64,000 nucleotides of DNA from Heterodera schachtii (Eukaryota; Nematoda; Chromadorea; Rhabditida; Heteroderidae): NCBI GenBank assembly GCA_023374025.1, contig SIJG01000006.1, positions 883,814 through 947,813 of the forward strand, given 5' to 3'. Within the stretch, counting starts at the first letter, position 1; each line of letters starts with the position of its first letter. The notes below the pieces were generated by a model, which was given only the letters and a program-made list of their open reading frames with translations, was not told the origin of the DNA and did no database searches. Made by a program: the position numbers and the translations under genes. Shown piece after piece: positions 34,772 through 45,684 of this stretch.

Positions 34772-35201
34772 CATACGTGAACAAGGGTGCGCCAGGGCGA
34801 GCGAGGCCCATACCATGGAAGATTGGCGAGGGGGAGGGGGTGCGCCAGGAACAATTTTTAGTACGAAGGCCCCCAGTTTTCTCCGCGGACCTTTTTTTTT
34901 TTTGCTATTCAAACCACTTTTTTGCGACCATTTTTTCACCTTTTTTTGCGGTCCGCTTTTTTCAAAAATTATGCGAAACCGGAGGGGGTAGCGGAGCGGG
35001 TCCGGTGGTCCAGAGCCGATAGGCGCCGCCGGGAAAATTTTTTGAATTTTTTAATGAATTTCGCTAATTTGTAAGGAAATTGTTCTTTTAATTTTTCCCC
35101 TTCGTTACGCCCACCCCCCTCCCCACGACGAAACCCCCTCCTTTACGGGGGGGGGGGGGGGGGGGGGGGCGCCAGCGCACCCAACCCCTTGTTCACGTAT
35201 G
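34772..35201. mobile_element. Terminal-inverted-repeat element, about 430 bp
   Basis: The left end catacgtgaacaagggtgcgc at 34772 is matched in inverted orientation by the right end (35176-35201), which reads catacgtgaacaaggggttg on the opposite strand. The interior is GC-rich with a G run at 35151-35169. No transposase is encoded. A partial relative of its interior (cccgacggcgcctattggc) occurs at about 31170-31232. A target-site duplication was not clear. Confidence 0.65.
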
Positions 35202-36095
35202 TTTCAAATAATTTTGTCTATAAAAATAAGCATCAATACTATAAAGAGAAAAATTGCGTCAAATTTGTTGTTAATTATGCCTAATAATTTTTCGAGACCG
35301 GAATTTTCCCTCGGGCGGTTGGCTTGGGAAACAAAAGCCCTCAGGCACTAATTTTGAGCGAGAGAGGGCTTGGGAAAATGCTTTTCAAACATCAATTTAT
35401 TAAGACGAAAAGAGAACAATTAAATGACAAATGTGGCATCATTTTGTGCCAAGGTTCTCTTTTTTATTTGTAATAATCCAATAATTTTCCATTTCTTTGG
35501 CACCGAATGAATAATCTGAATGAATGCCAAATTAGGCCAATTTAAAATCGAATTGCTTTTTGGTTGGCATAAATTTGCTCGGCTTTAATTGGGAAAATGT
35601 GCACAAATGGCAATAAAACGAAAGATTGTCACTGGTCATTTTACTATGCTTTGATTTGTTGCCACAAACTCCCTTCCCCAAACTTTGTGCCGCTTTTCCC
35701 CTGTGCCGTTTGCGTTTTGTTTGCGCTCTCCGCAAAATGAGCGCGGCTTTGCTTTGACTGAGTTAAGCCGTGTGCTTCTCCCCGCCCCCAAATTTTATTG
35801 TTGCCCGGGGGCGTTTTATTAACACAACGGACCGCACAATAACTGAGAATGTTTGTTTTGGATGGCACACACACTCAGCAAAGCCACCCATTCTTTTTAT
35901 TATCTCCGTGGATTTGTTGTTGTCCATATTATTATTTTTTTTCATAAGGATGTTTAATATTTTTGCATTTTTTTTCTTTTGGTTATGCTTTTGAGTAGGT
36001 TGAAACAGGCACTGGTGCCAGTCCTGTCCGGCATTTTTTGGGGGAAAGGCGCTTGACCTGGTTGGATTTTCCTCATATGTGTGACAAAGGTTTAC

Positions 36096-36463
36096 CTCAG
36101 TTGGGCCCCGGTACGTTTGGGCCCCAGCGGATTTTTGGCTATAACTTTTTTCATTGGCAACCAAATCCAATAATCTTGGTATCATTCGCTAGCCCTAACT
36201 GTTCTCTATTAGCCTGCAAAAATCTGAAAAATTTGGTTAGGGTCCAAAAAAGTTATGACCAAAAAGGTTGGAAAATCTGGTCTTTTGAAGTTTTTTGGTC
36301 ATAACTTTTTTGAACCTTAACCAAAATTTTTCAGATTTTTGCAGGCTAATAGAGGACAGTTAGGGACTATCGAATGATACCAAGATTATTGCATTTGGTT
36401 GCCAATGAAAAAAGTTATAGCCAAAAATCCGCTGGGGCCCAAACGAGCCGGGGCCCAACTGAG
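36096..36463. mobile_element. Near-perfect foldback element, 368 bp
   Basis: Ends are a perfect 16-bp inverted pair (ctcagttgggccccgg at 36096-36111 and its complement at 36448-36463). The match continues through almost the whole length in two arms of about 165 bp with only a few differences, leaving a short loop near 36275. The arms are so alike that insertion or duplication should be recent. A diverged relative lies at 24092-24190. No obvious target-site duplication. Confidence 0.8.
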
Positions 36464-36893
36464 CGAGTCCGGTGACAAGGGCGTACTCTTTGAAAATGAC
36501 TGTCTGATCGGACTGGGCTCAGCTGGTCTTTTTTTTCAAATGTGATTGCTTTGTAAAATTATGCTTTCATGAGATGATGGCAAAATATTGCTAAATATTT
36601 GCCCGATTGTCCCCCCCCACCCTTTCTCTCCCTCTCTCCCACTTCCATTTTTTACCTCCGCCTTCCCCAGCTCTCAATTCATTCCCGTCGGATTACCAAC
36701 TCGTCATCTCCTCCCATTCATTTGTTTTATCCAAAATTAATCCCCCCCCCCCCAATATTTCAATTACCCCTCCCCCCGGCATTCTTTTGCACATTGAATT
36801 GCCCACAAATGGTTTATTATGAAATTTGCAAAAAAGCCAAGTGCAAAAGTGCTAAGGTTCGAACGAGCGTTAATGCCAACACAAAATTCCAAA

Positions 36894-37960
36894 ATGTCTT
36901 CCGCTTCCTCCGCCCGCTTCGTCCCTTCGCTGCTCTTCGCCCCGCGCCATGCGCTTCGCCATCGTTGCGCGCTGCTCGTCGCCGCGCTTTTGCTGCTGTT
37001 CGGCCTCGTCACAGTGTGTGCCGGTGCGCCCACCGACGGGCAAAGGTGCGAAGAATGACGCATCGCATTGCCTATTGGCATGATTGGCATTAGCAAATGG
37101 TTCGGCACTGTGCCGAACTTCTCGGGGGATACGAAGGGAGAAGCCAATATTAAGCTTTACTCCAAATGGGTTTTTGAATTGTTTTGTTTAACAAAATTAG
37201 AAGTTGGATTCCGAGGACAAATTTGTGACATTTTGGTTCAAAATTGAAATGCTTACGATGGCATTTCAAATGTTTTTTCGCAGGTGGAGCAACGGCGTGG
37301 GCCTTTGGGGCAAACGGAGCGATGACCTGACAAATTTGGCACTGTTCAGTGGTCTCGTTGATGTAAGTGCCCTGTCAAATGACGAAACAATTAAAGCCCA
37401 TTAGCATATCATTCATTGTTGAACAGGATGCCCGCTCAATGCGCAAACGGCCGGAGCATGGTTGGCACAAACTGAACGCCCTGTGGGGAAAACGGTGAGA
37501 GGCATTGTGAAGTGACAACAACATAATTGTCCAAATGGAATACTGTAGTGGCTTTGTTCCGATACGGTAGAAGGTGTCCAATCAATGCCAAGGGACTGAC
37601 AATTAGCATCAGCGGATGAAAGAGTCAATAAACGGCAATGATAGACACCGAATAAATTGACCTGGACCATCCTCAAGACACCTCTGATCGGGGCGACTTC
37701 TGTTGGCATATCTCTTGATCGGAAATGATTCTCATAGACAAAGTTCGGCCTTTGATCAGATGCTAAACCATCGCTGCTAACTTTGCCCTAACAAATTCCC
37801 ATCAATTTTCAGATCAGCCAACTCAAATTGGCAAACAGCCAATGGCCTGTGGGGAAAACGGTAAAAAAAGATTTGTATTTTAAATTTCATCAAAATGCAT
37901 TGCTTTTTTAGGTCCGTCGTCCCTCCGCTGCAACAAATGGGCGAAGAGGACGGAGAATGA
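36894..37960 (+). CDS. nlp-38: Myoinhibitory peptide / allatostatin-B type neuropeptide precursor (131 aa)
   Basis: Five exons: 36894-37045, 37284-37362, 37427-37494, 37813-37860, 37912-37960. Residues about 25-43 (ALLVAALLLLFGLVTVCAG) are the hydrophobic core of a signal peptide; an earlier in-frame methionine exists at 36819. Three peptides follow, each ending GKR for cleavage and amidation: WSNGVGLWGKR, WHKLNALWGKR and WQTANGLWGKR. Each has Trp, six residues, then Trp-amide, the W(X6)W-amide pattern that defines myoinhibitory peptides. The last two closely resemble what is known of C. elegans NLP-38 peptides. Intron positions split the arginine codons of cleavage sites or lie just before peptides, so each peptide has nearly its own exon. 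Expected to act through the MIP/sex-peptide-type G-protein receptor in feeding or sensory circuits. The C-terminal tail after the last site is acidic spacer. Confidence 0.9.
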
Positions 37961-38604
37961 AAGCGACGACGACTGATTGTGAGCGGTGGAAATGTTTTTG
38001 CCGTATGAAAAAGAAACCCCGACAAAATATACGCGTCAAATTTTGGGTTTTCCTCCATTTTTCATTAATGTCGGATTATAAAACGGTATAACAATTAATT
38101 AGTTGGACCTTTTGAATATGGCGGCTAAATTAGCTTTTATTTTCACGAAAAATATTATTTCATTTCTATATAAATAAAACTAACAAAAAGTATTAAAAAT
38201 CAACAATTAACGAACAAAAAGAAAACTCGTTTTGTAAAGGAGAAAACAAAGAAAACAAAATGCTTTGTAATGGGGAAAAGACAATGATTTGTATAGAATA
38301 ATTGTAAGTATTGTAAATTGGCACGAAGAAAGAAGGGACTATTGGCACGAAAGAAGGGGATAACCTGAGATTAACAAAAACAAAAACAAAAGGGCGGATT
38401 CTGTTGCAATTGTTAGGACAAAAATGGGACAAGTGAAAGTTAAGGCGGCAAAACAAAGGGATTCTGGGACAAACAACCAAAAAACTAAGGAAATAATGGA
38501 AAAGCAGGACAAAACTATGGAATGTTTGTTAAAGAAATGCGCAAATGAGAAGAAAAGGAGAGGGGGCAGTTAAAAAAGGCGGACGAATTGGTTTTTGATG
38601 GATG

Positions 38605-41600
38605 TCAAAGGTACGGGCCGAACTGCTCGACGAGGAAGTCGACAGAGGCAAGACTTTGTGCCCGCGTCCCTTCACAGGCGACCCGTTGCGCCGCATTCTG
38701 CGCACTGTCGACACAATCGATGGGGTGGAAAACGTGGACCAACCCTTAACAACGCATTGATAAATTCGAAATATTAATTGGCATTTTTTTTAAATTAGAT
38801 GTTTTTCCCGGTGACGCCCTTCGGTAGAATGTTTCTCACCCGGGTCCGGCACTCGAAACGGACGCAGAACATGCGACTTGGCCACCCGTTCAAACAGGTC
38901 AACATCCTCCAGGCCCCAGCCCATCAATGTGCGATTGTATTGGCCGATGGCATCGAAGTCGGAGCGAAAAATAGCCATAATGCCGTAGCCAAAATGCCGA
39001 AAATAGCCTCTGCGTTGCCCGTACGCAAAATGGGAACTCAGTGGTGGTGATGGTGGTGATAGTGAAAGTACTCTCTGCTGATGTTGTTGAACAGTTTCGA
39101 CTTGTTGGCTGATATTTTGCCAGGTCCATGGGGCAAACTCGCTGAACACGATGGGAAAATACACCTAAACAAGAAAAATAAGAAAATAAAGGTAGTAAAA
39201 GGGTCGTAAAGTACATTGTCATATAAAAGAGCTTACATAAATTTGCCAAATCAAAAAATGCCAAAATTGCATATATTTAAATGAAAATTTGTTCGGTAAA
39301 ACTCAACCAAAAGTTTTTTAAGGTTACCCGACTTGTGCATATGTCCAAATGTTAATTTTAATGTTTTTAGGCTATCAGCTTGAAAAATTTAAGTTTGAAT
39401 CCGATTTTGGACATGGGCACAAATGCCTGAATACGTTTTTTAAAGCTTAATTTATAAAAGAAAAAAATCTTCAATTCTGATATTTTTGTAAAAACAGCCC
39501 TTATGATATGGAAATGAAAGAGAAAATTCGTATTCATTGCCACGGCACTCATGCGACTGACTTGGCAATTTCGCACAGTGTTCAGCCGAATGCGGTCAAT
39601 TGCATCAGCGTTGACCAGCACGTCGACGTCGGTGACAAAAAGCAGTGCGTCCGGTGGGAGCAGTGCGGCACCCGCGGAGAGTGCCGTGCCGCGACTGAAC
39701 ACAGAGCCGGAGGGCATGCGCAGTGTGCGAGTGCCAAAACCGAAGCGGACGAGGCGGGCGAGCGTCGCATTGATGCGCAGGTCATCGGCAGCGGATGAAG
39801 AGCTGAAAACGGGGGACCATTTGAAGATAGTGCGTAATTAAATTTAGGAAAAACATTTATAAAAAATAAAAATATTGCATTTTTAATTGGAATTAGGCAC
39901 CCAATTAAGGGTAATAAAAACAAACAAACAAAAAAGGAAAATCAGATATGAATTAGGTCTATAATTGATCAATGGCATTGATAGTAATTAGATTAATGAA
40001 CCAATTAAATTATTAGTTGAAATTAAGATGTTTAAATAGGTGATTTTTTTGGTTTTCATTTACCTGTACAACACAAGGACCAGCTGAAGCGTGCCGCTTT
40101 GTCGTCCAAAAACACTGTACAGCTCCACCAAATTTTGTGCAAATCGTTCAAAAGTGTCGGGACGGCCCTTCAGTGCCACCACAAAATGAATTGGCGTAGG
40201 GCTGCGCAGCATCGCACCAGCGGTTGAAGCGTCGCTTCCACCTATTGGCAAAATGGAGGCAACGCGCGCGACAGTGTGCCCGAAGCGACGCTGCACATAC
40301 GCGTGCCGACGCACCGTCAGCGTGGCGGCACGGCGCGGGGCACGGAAACGGCGGTACCAAAGGGCTGAATGGAGCCAAATAAAACGGTAACACACCAAAT
40401 AGGAGGGATTTGGGAACAATGTCTGAAACTGAGTTTGACCGCCGAATGGCTGCTTACCCATGTCCAATACCATGTCCACCCCGTACGTGGGCCGAACTCG
40501 CACATAACCGTACTGAATGCGCTGGAAATGCAATATGCGTCCGCGATGGTGTGCGTCGGTGTTGAATCGATCAAATAACTATAATTTGCATAACAAATTT
40601 TGGTTAAAAATTCATTCGACGGCACATCTCGGAACTATTCGTCGCCATTTTTGTTAGAATTTTCAATTATTACCCAAAATTCTTCCCAAAATGAGCATTT
40701 TGTGTTAATATTTGCCAACAAGTCTGCTGCTGACCTCGCCGATCACTTCGCCAAGTGCGCGTCGCCAATTCGTCTCCAAAGTGTGCTTGGGGCAATTTGG
40801 CCGATGCGCACAGAACAGCAACTTTGCCTCGAGTGATATGTACTCCCAATAGGACGGCACCGACCGTTCCTCCCTTCCCTTTTCGTCCAGTGGCATAAGC
40901 GTGGAAAAACGGGCGCCTTCGCCTGAGGAGGAGGGTGAAAAAAGGCCCAGAAATGTTATTAATACTCACTCTCCTGCTGATAGTTTGTGCCAAATGCTTC
41001 GGATTTGGCCTCTCCGTCCCGCGTTGCGTCTGCCTTCCGCCGTGCGCGCATCTCCTCCATCGTGGCAACTAAATCCGCGCGTATCCGTCGTTTTTCCGCC
41101 AATCGCAGCGCCTCGGAATGCAAATGGACGCGTCTCATCGCTTCCGCTTGTTTGACGGGGTGCAGTGTGAGCAGAGGACGGAGCAGCGCACGCGCGCCCA
41201 TTGCGGCATCGCGTGCCGAGGTGGCAGCCGCGCGGGGTTCCGCGTTGCTGATGGGTATAAACAATTGGTCGGCAGCGGACGCGTTGTTGTGGAACAGACT
41301 GGCAAAGGAACGAGACAATTTTAATTTTCAAATTGCACACTCGAAAAATGCAACTATTTATAAGTATCTAAAATAAAACAAACATTTGCATTTCATAATT
41401 CCAAGTGCAGGCAATGCCCACGTGACGTCTGAAAACAGAAATGAAAAATACGGCGTAAGAAAAGACATATGAATTGATTTGTAATTAACTAAGTCTTGGT
41501 AGCGAGGGAATGAATAATTAATTGTAAAAAGATTGCGTCGGTACGTCGTTTTGCTCACCCGACCTAACACAACGGCCCAATTCGACGTCCTCGTGGCTCG

Positions 41601-43075
41601 TGACCAAGTGGCGCAAACAGCTAAACGTAAAAAGGATAAAAAGAAAGAGGATATTTCTTCATTGCTTTTCGAAATGGCTAACTTTCGCAATCCCTGGACT
41701 GGGGGGGGGGGGGGGAAACGACGCCTGTCGGCACATCCGGCAGATAGTCAATGGCTCAGAATTTTTTAAAAATGTTGTGTTAGATTTTCCATTTTTTAGA
41801 GCGACTTCTAAGTCCCCCCCCCAAATGTAGGAAAGAATCCAATAGGATGGCATGGGACCTCTCCTGAATCAAAACTGACTTTTCCAAGTGGGGGCCAAGT
41901 TGGCGTAATGTTTCACGTGATAGCAGAACACCCGGGCCGCCCATGCAGTAATTGTCCTGGGCACCCAACGACAGTTGGCCATACTCCAGGGAATTGCCGA
42001 GCCCGGCCTGGCCGATGAAATGTGCTCTGACAATAAGAAAAGCAAAAACAAATTTTCTTCATCAAAATGGGGCCAGAGAATGCAAGAAAAGCAAGGTATT
42101 TTAAACATGGAATTCCATTTTTTCAAGAAAAAAAAATCAGCTTTACCTGTCCGGGTCCATGCCGATCAAAAACTGCTTTAACTGATCTGTGCGTACGTAA
42201 AGGTCGTCATCGGCGCGCAGAAACCAATGGAAGTTGGAGAGCTGAACAAAGCAAAATTAGAAATTAAAGAAAAGATTGTTTGATTTTGAAGTTTTCTAAA
42301 AATTATACTCCATAAATGGAATCATGCCTTTAACCGCGTTTTCCTGAAATACAATGTCCGGGCCTTCTATTTTAGAAAATGCGGTATTGGCTTTTGTAAT
42401 TGATAAAAAAAAGGCAAATCGGCATTTTTTAATTGGTTGCCTGATTGTCGAACATCCAGCGGAGCATTGCAAACGCTTTTTTCTGCGGAGGGTACGCGTC
42501 ATCGACGCCACGCAACACAACCACCGGCATGCGCGCCGCACGCACTCGCGCACTGAGCACAGTGCCGTCGGCGACAAAGAACAGCACGCGGCCGGGCACA
42601 CGGCGCGCCCAACTGCGCCAAATTTGAAGGGCACGCGTGTCGAGAAAACGCTGTGGAAAGGGGAGAAGCAAATGCTTTATCAAAAAATCGTAAAAAAGAG
42701 GGTATAATCGATGGATTAACTCAACAGGAATTGTTTTTAAATCAATTTACCTGCGCACTTAACACACCAACCTGAAAAAAACAAACAATTAAAAATGCCA
42801 ACAAATGCTATGCTTACAAAAATAAAATCGCTGTTCATCGTCGGACTTTTGCCATCATCAGCCAAAGATTGTCCGAATGTGTCACGACGAGGGCCCGCGA
42901 ATTTGGCAGCATAAAATGACGAGCAAAAGTGCCGGAGGACAACAAAAAACAAAAAGCCCATCAAAATGCCGAGCAAAAACTGTTTCAATGGCATAACTCC
43001 GGCGCCAATTCCGCTGATGCGCAACCGATAAATTCTGTGTGCCGGTGAAAACGAAGACATGTGAAAAGCCTTCAT
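38605..43075 (-). CDS. sqv-5: Chondroitin synthase, two glycosyltransferase domains (825 aa)
   Basis: A type II Golgi enzyme that extends chondroitin by alternating GlcA and GalNAc. Fourteen exons: 43075-42818, 42771-42751, 42650-42441, 42241-42147, 42026-41880, 41620-41564, 41428-41384, 41298-40970, 40922-40735, 40578-40458, 40364-40064, 39802-39562, 39164-38840, 38744-38605. The N-terminal anchor is [15 protein letters not shown]. The beta-3 domain shows [14 protein letters not shown], the metal-binding [31 protein letters not shown] and [10 protein letters not shown]. The C-terminal GalNAc-transferase domain shows [34 protein letters not shown] (DxD), [22 protein letters not shown] and [10 protein letters not shown]. 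Length matches animal CHSY proteins (about 800). Intact DDD and DVD motifs favour the synthase (sqv-5) over the polymerising factor (mig-22). The intron after 42441 starts with GC. Exon 13 has a Gln/Ser/Pro insertion (about 39000-39120). The start could be at 43060. Confidence 0.85.
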
Positions 43076-43307
43076 CAACAATCAACAGTAGCAGATGCAA
43101 CGGAAAAGCGACGGCTTTTAATCAGCGGGAGAGGGACAGTCAAATTAATGTCCGTTTGTTTTTTATTTGAATTAGAGCAAAGAAATAATCATAAAATTAT
43201 AAAATTAATCTGTGAAATCAAACTTGGGACCATCTCTCCAATTTAAACCTAAAACCTGTCTCGGTACAATTTACTAAATTCCAGCTAAATACTGTTGGCC
43301 TAAATAA
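43076..43307. promoter_or_regulatory. Shared intergenic region of head-to-head genes
   Basis: Only 232 bp separate the start codons of the chondroitin synthase gene (minus) and the coiled-coil gene (plus). Both promoters, or a bidirectional one, must lie here or inside the genes. No specific element was recognised. Confidence 0.5.
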
Positions 43308-44066
43308 ATGAATGCAGTTGTCGACACCCTCCTCGGGGTGGCTGGTCAAATCGGTAATGCAATTGCCAGCGCTGCCGCCAATGCCACAGATAAACAACAA
43401 TTTGAAAAGTAACATTTTGATCGCTAGGACATATGTTGTATAAGGGGGAACTCAAAAATTTGTTGGAAAAAATTCATTTTGATTAAATTGCGTTTTTCAG
43501 CGATCTTCACACCTTTTACAAAGAAATCGAAGGACGAGAAGAGGTGCAAAACATGCTGACAAAGTTTGTTTTTCTCATTTGTCGTTTCCCTTCCGCCCTT
43601 TGTCTTTTTCACATAATTTATGACTTTTTATGAGCAACTTCCCACACAGATATCGTCTCCATCTTTTTCAAATGCGCGAAGTCAATGCGGAAGTGGTTCG
43701 ACGTGCCAATATGGCCAGCACGCGCGCGGGTCGCGTGCAGCAAGTGCTTGGCGAACGCGCGGACTGCATGCAGAAACTGCATGCACTGCTTGCACAGCCC
43801 ACCATGGACACAATGGCGGCTCAATTGGAGGAGGCGGCGAAGCGAGTAAAGCGAGGAATAATTAACGGGAAATATTTGGGGATTTCCCTGCTCAGATACA
43901 TGACATTGAACGACATGCGCTGCAAATAGAATTGGCAATGGCCGCACTGGAAAAAGTTGTGAAAAAGAAGGAAAACGGATGTGAAACAGAGAGTGACGGG
44001 GAAGAGGGAGAGCAGCAGAGGAGGAGAGTACGATGGGAAAGTGCGGAGACGGAGAAATGCGTGTAA
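43308..44066 (+). CDS. Small coiled-coil protein, possibly dysbindin-like (176 aa)
   Basis: Four exons with consistent phases: 43308-43408, 43501-43563, 43650-43845, 43896-44066. The N-terminus (MNAVVDTLLGVAGQIGNAIA) is amphipathic rather than a signal peptide. Residues about 50-145 are helical and heptad-like (REVNAEVVRRANMASTRAGR, then MQKLHALLAQPTMDT and IELAMAALEKVVKKK), ending in an acidic then basic tail. The stretch around LHALLAQ to LEKV can be laid against the central helix of dysbindin (BLOC-1 subunit 8), but the similarity seen by eye is weak. Other coiled-coil subunits of BLOC-1 or ESCRT complexes are alternatives. The exon structure makes it very likely a true gene; the family is uncertain. 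Confidence 0.65.
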
Positions 44067-44094
44067 ATAAAAGTGATATTTCGACTTATTGGCA

Positions 44095-44317
44095 AGTACG
44101 TAGCCAGGGGGGCTGAGGGGCTAAAGCTCCCTCCCCCCGAAATCCAACAAAAATTCAAACCAAAAATTCCAAAATAGTCATCTTTGGCGAAAAAAGGATA
44201 TGCAAACACATTCCTAATTCGGGATTTTTGAAAAAAAAAGTAAATTACATCCCTAAAAAGCGAATTTTTGAATTCAGCCCCCCCCCCCCGAAGCCAAGGG
44301 TCTGGCTACGCCCTTGT
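44095..44317. mobile_element. Short inverted-repeat element with 9-bp duplication
   Basis: The ends agtacgtagccag (left) and ctggctacgcccttgt (right) are inverted copies with small differences. The 9-mer ttattggca stands directly outside both ends (44086-44094 and 44318-44326). The interior has G and C runs and a T/A-rich centre and no coding capacity. It lies between the two convergent stop codons at 44066 and 44523. Confidence 0.75.
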
Positions 44318-44522
44318 TTATTGGCAGCCCAGAAGAACTGTACGAGTTGATACATAAGGTGCTCATAATATTAAAATAAGACAAAATTTTTTTTTTTTTT
44401 TATCCTAATAAACATCCCATAATTATACTGTTTATATTCTCCACGTGAATTCGTTAAAATAATTGTAACGAGAAAAAATACAGCGTTCTAAGGCGTCAAA
44501 TTTTCACGGTCATTTGATTCCC

Positions 44523-45684
44523 TTATGGGCCTGGTCCAATTGGCCACCGCCATTGCGCCTCATCCGCTTTTTCCACCAGCGGTTCCCAACATTTATGTGC
44601 AACAAACAGACGAATACACTCCAATTCATACTCGGCCTTAAGAAATAGCGTATTAGCAATTCATTTGATAGAGTCGTGTCACCAAACAAAGAAATTTGGA
44701 TACAACCTGTTGAACTACTTCTTCAATCTGACCCATGCCGATTTTCTGCTCCAATTTTTGAATGTCGGGTTCCTGAAACATCATAACAATCTTCAGCTCA
44801 ATTCAACAATCGCTTAACAATTGAGAAATAAATCCAATTTAGACAAAGTTCTGTAATTTTGGATTACTATCGATGGTGCCTCCCATACTTTTTGGAAAAA
44901 TTTTGTTTTGTTCAAAAAGTCGTGGAAATATGTTTACGGGGGTTTTCAGGATCGCTGACAAAGAATCTGACATTCATTTTGACCTATCTCGAGTTTCGGA
45001 CCCAAATTCGAACAAAAAGTCGAAAATCAAAATTTTGGAGGTTCTCAATGTTGTCCCTAAATTTGCCAAAAAAGCTAAATTTAGTCACAAACCATTGCAA
45101 CAGCAAAAAATGTTTGTTTTGTACAAGTACGAACATAAAAATGAATTTTCAAAATTTGAATTTCGATTTTTTGTTCAAATTCGGGTCCGGGATTCGAAAT
45201 AGGTTGAAATGGATGTCAGATTCGTGATCAGCGACCTAAAACGTTTCCACGACTTTTTATATAGTAACCGCTTCAACAAGCGAAAGGCGATGCTTGACAA
45301 TTTCTTCGACGGCCATCCGGTACTGACTGCTGTCCGGGATCATTCCAATCACACGCAAAATGCGGTGGTAAAGCAAGCGAAGGTCTTTGTGCGGATTTTC
45401 ATTCACGTAAAGGCCGTTAAGGCCGGTGGTCTTAAGAAGGCGGAAGATTGGAATTATAAGCAACAGTGATGAATAATCAGGAAATGAAAATGCTCCATTA
45501 ACATAATAATAACCTGCTTGTGAAAATCGGGCGAAACTTTTTCACGGGCGCGTTGGTGCAGTAACACATACTTATTTTCATAGAAATCTATGGGGAAAGT
45601 GAAATTTGAGCCCGGATAATTGCGACTAGAAGCGAACAACGGCAGACAGGTGAAATTCTTGCCAACAAATAGACGTTGAAGCAT
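44523..45684 (-). CDS. NADH dehydrogenase 1 alpha subcomplex subunit 5 (NDUFA5 homolog, 170 aa)
   Basis: An accessory subunit of mitochondrial complex I in the peripheral arm. Exons: 45684-45514, 45430-45269, 44772-44707, 44636-44523. The core matches the family closely: TTGLNGLYVNENPHKDLRLL, PDSSQYRMAVEEIVKHRL, EPDIQKLEQKIGMGQIEEVV, AEYELECIRLFVAHKCWEPL and the C-terminal QWRWPIGPGP. The human protein starts just before TTGL; here 57 extra residues (MLQRLFVGKNFTCLPLFASS...) precede it and may serve as a presequence. Intron 2 (44773-45268) is largely filled by a repeat element whose end coincides with the splice donor. All phases are zero, so exon joins are secure. Confidence 0.9.
44865..45269. 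mobile_element. Inverted-repeat element of the 59-kb family, in NDUFA5 intron
   Basis: The left part (44930-45030) and right part (45165-45268) are inverted copies: atcgctgacaaagaatctga and cccaaattcgaacaaaaagt on one side, their complements on the other. The same interior occurs in the element at 58993-59358. The outer end on the right reads ggttactat on the minus strand and abuts exon 2 of NDUFA5; on the left the end is ggattactatcgatgg. No target-site duplication was seen, so the copy is older or incomplete. Confidence 0.7.

Noticed and set aside
43218..43415. Minus-strand frame with a signal-like N-terminus
   Set aside because: It is antisense to the first exon of the coiled-coil gene and the gap before it; the plus-strand exon has correct splice phases.
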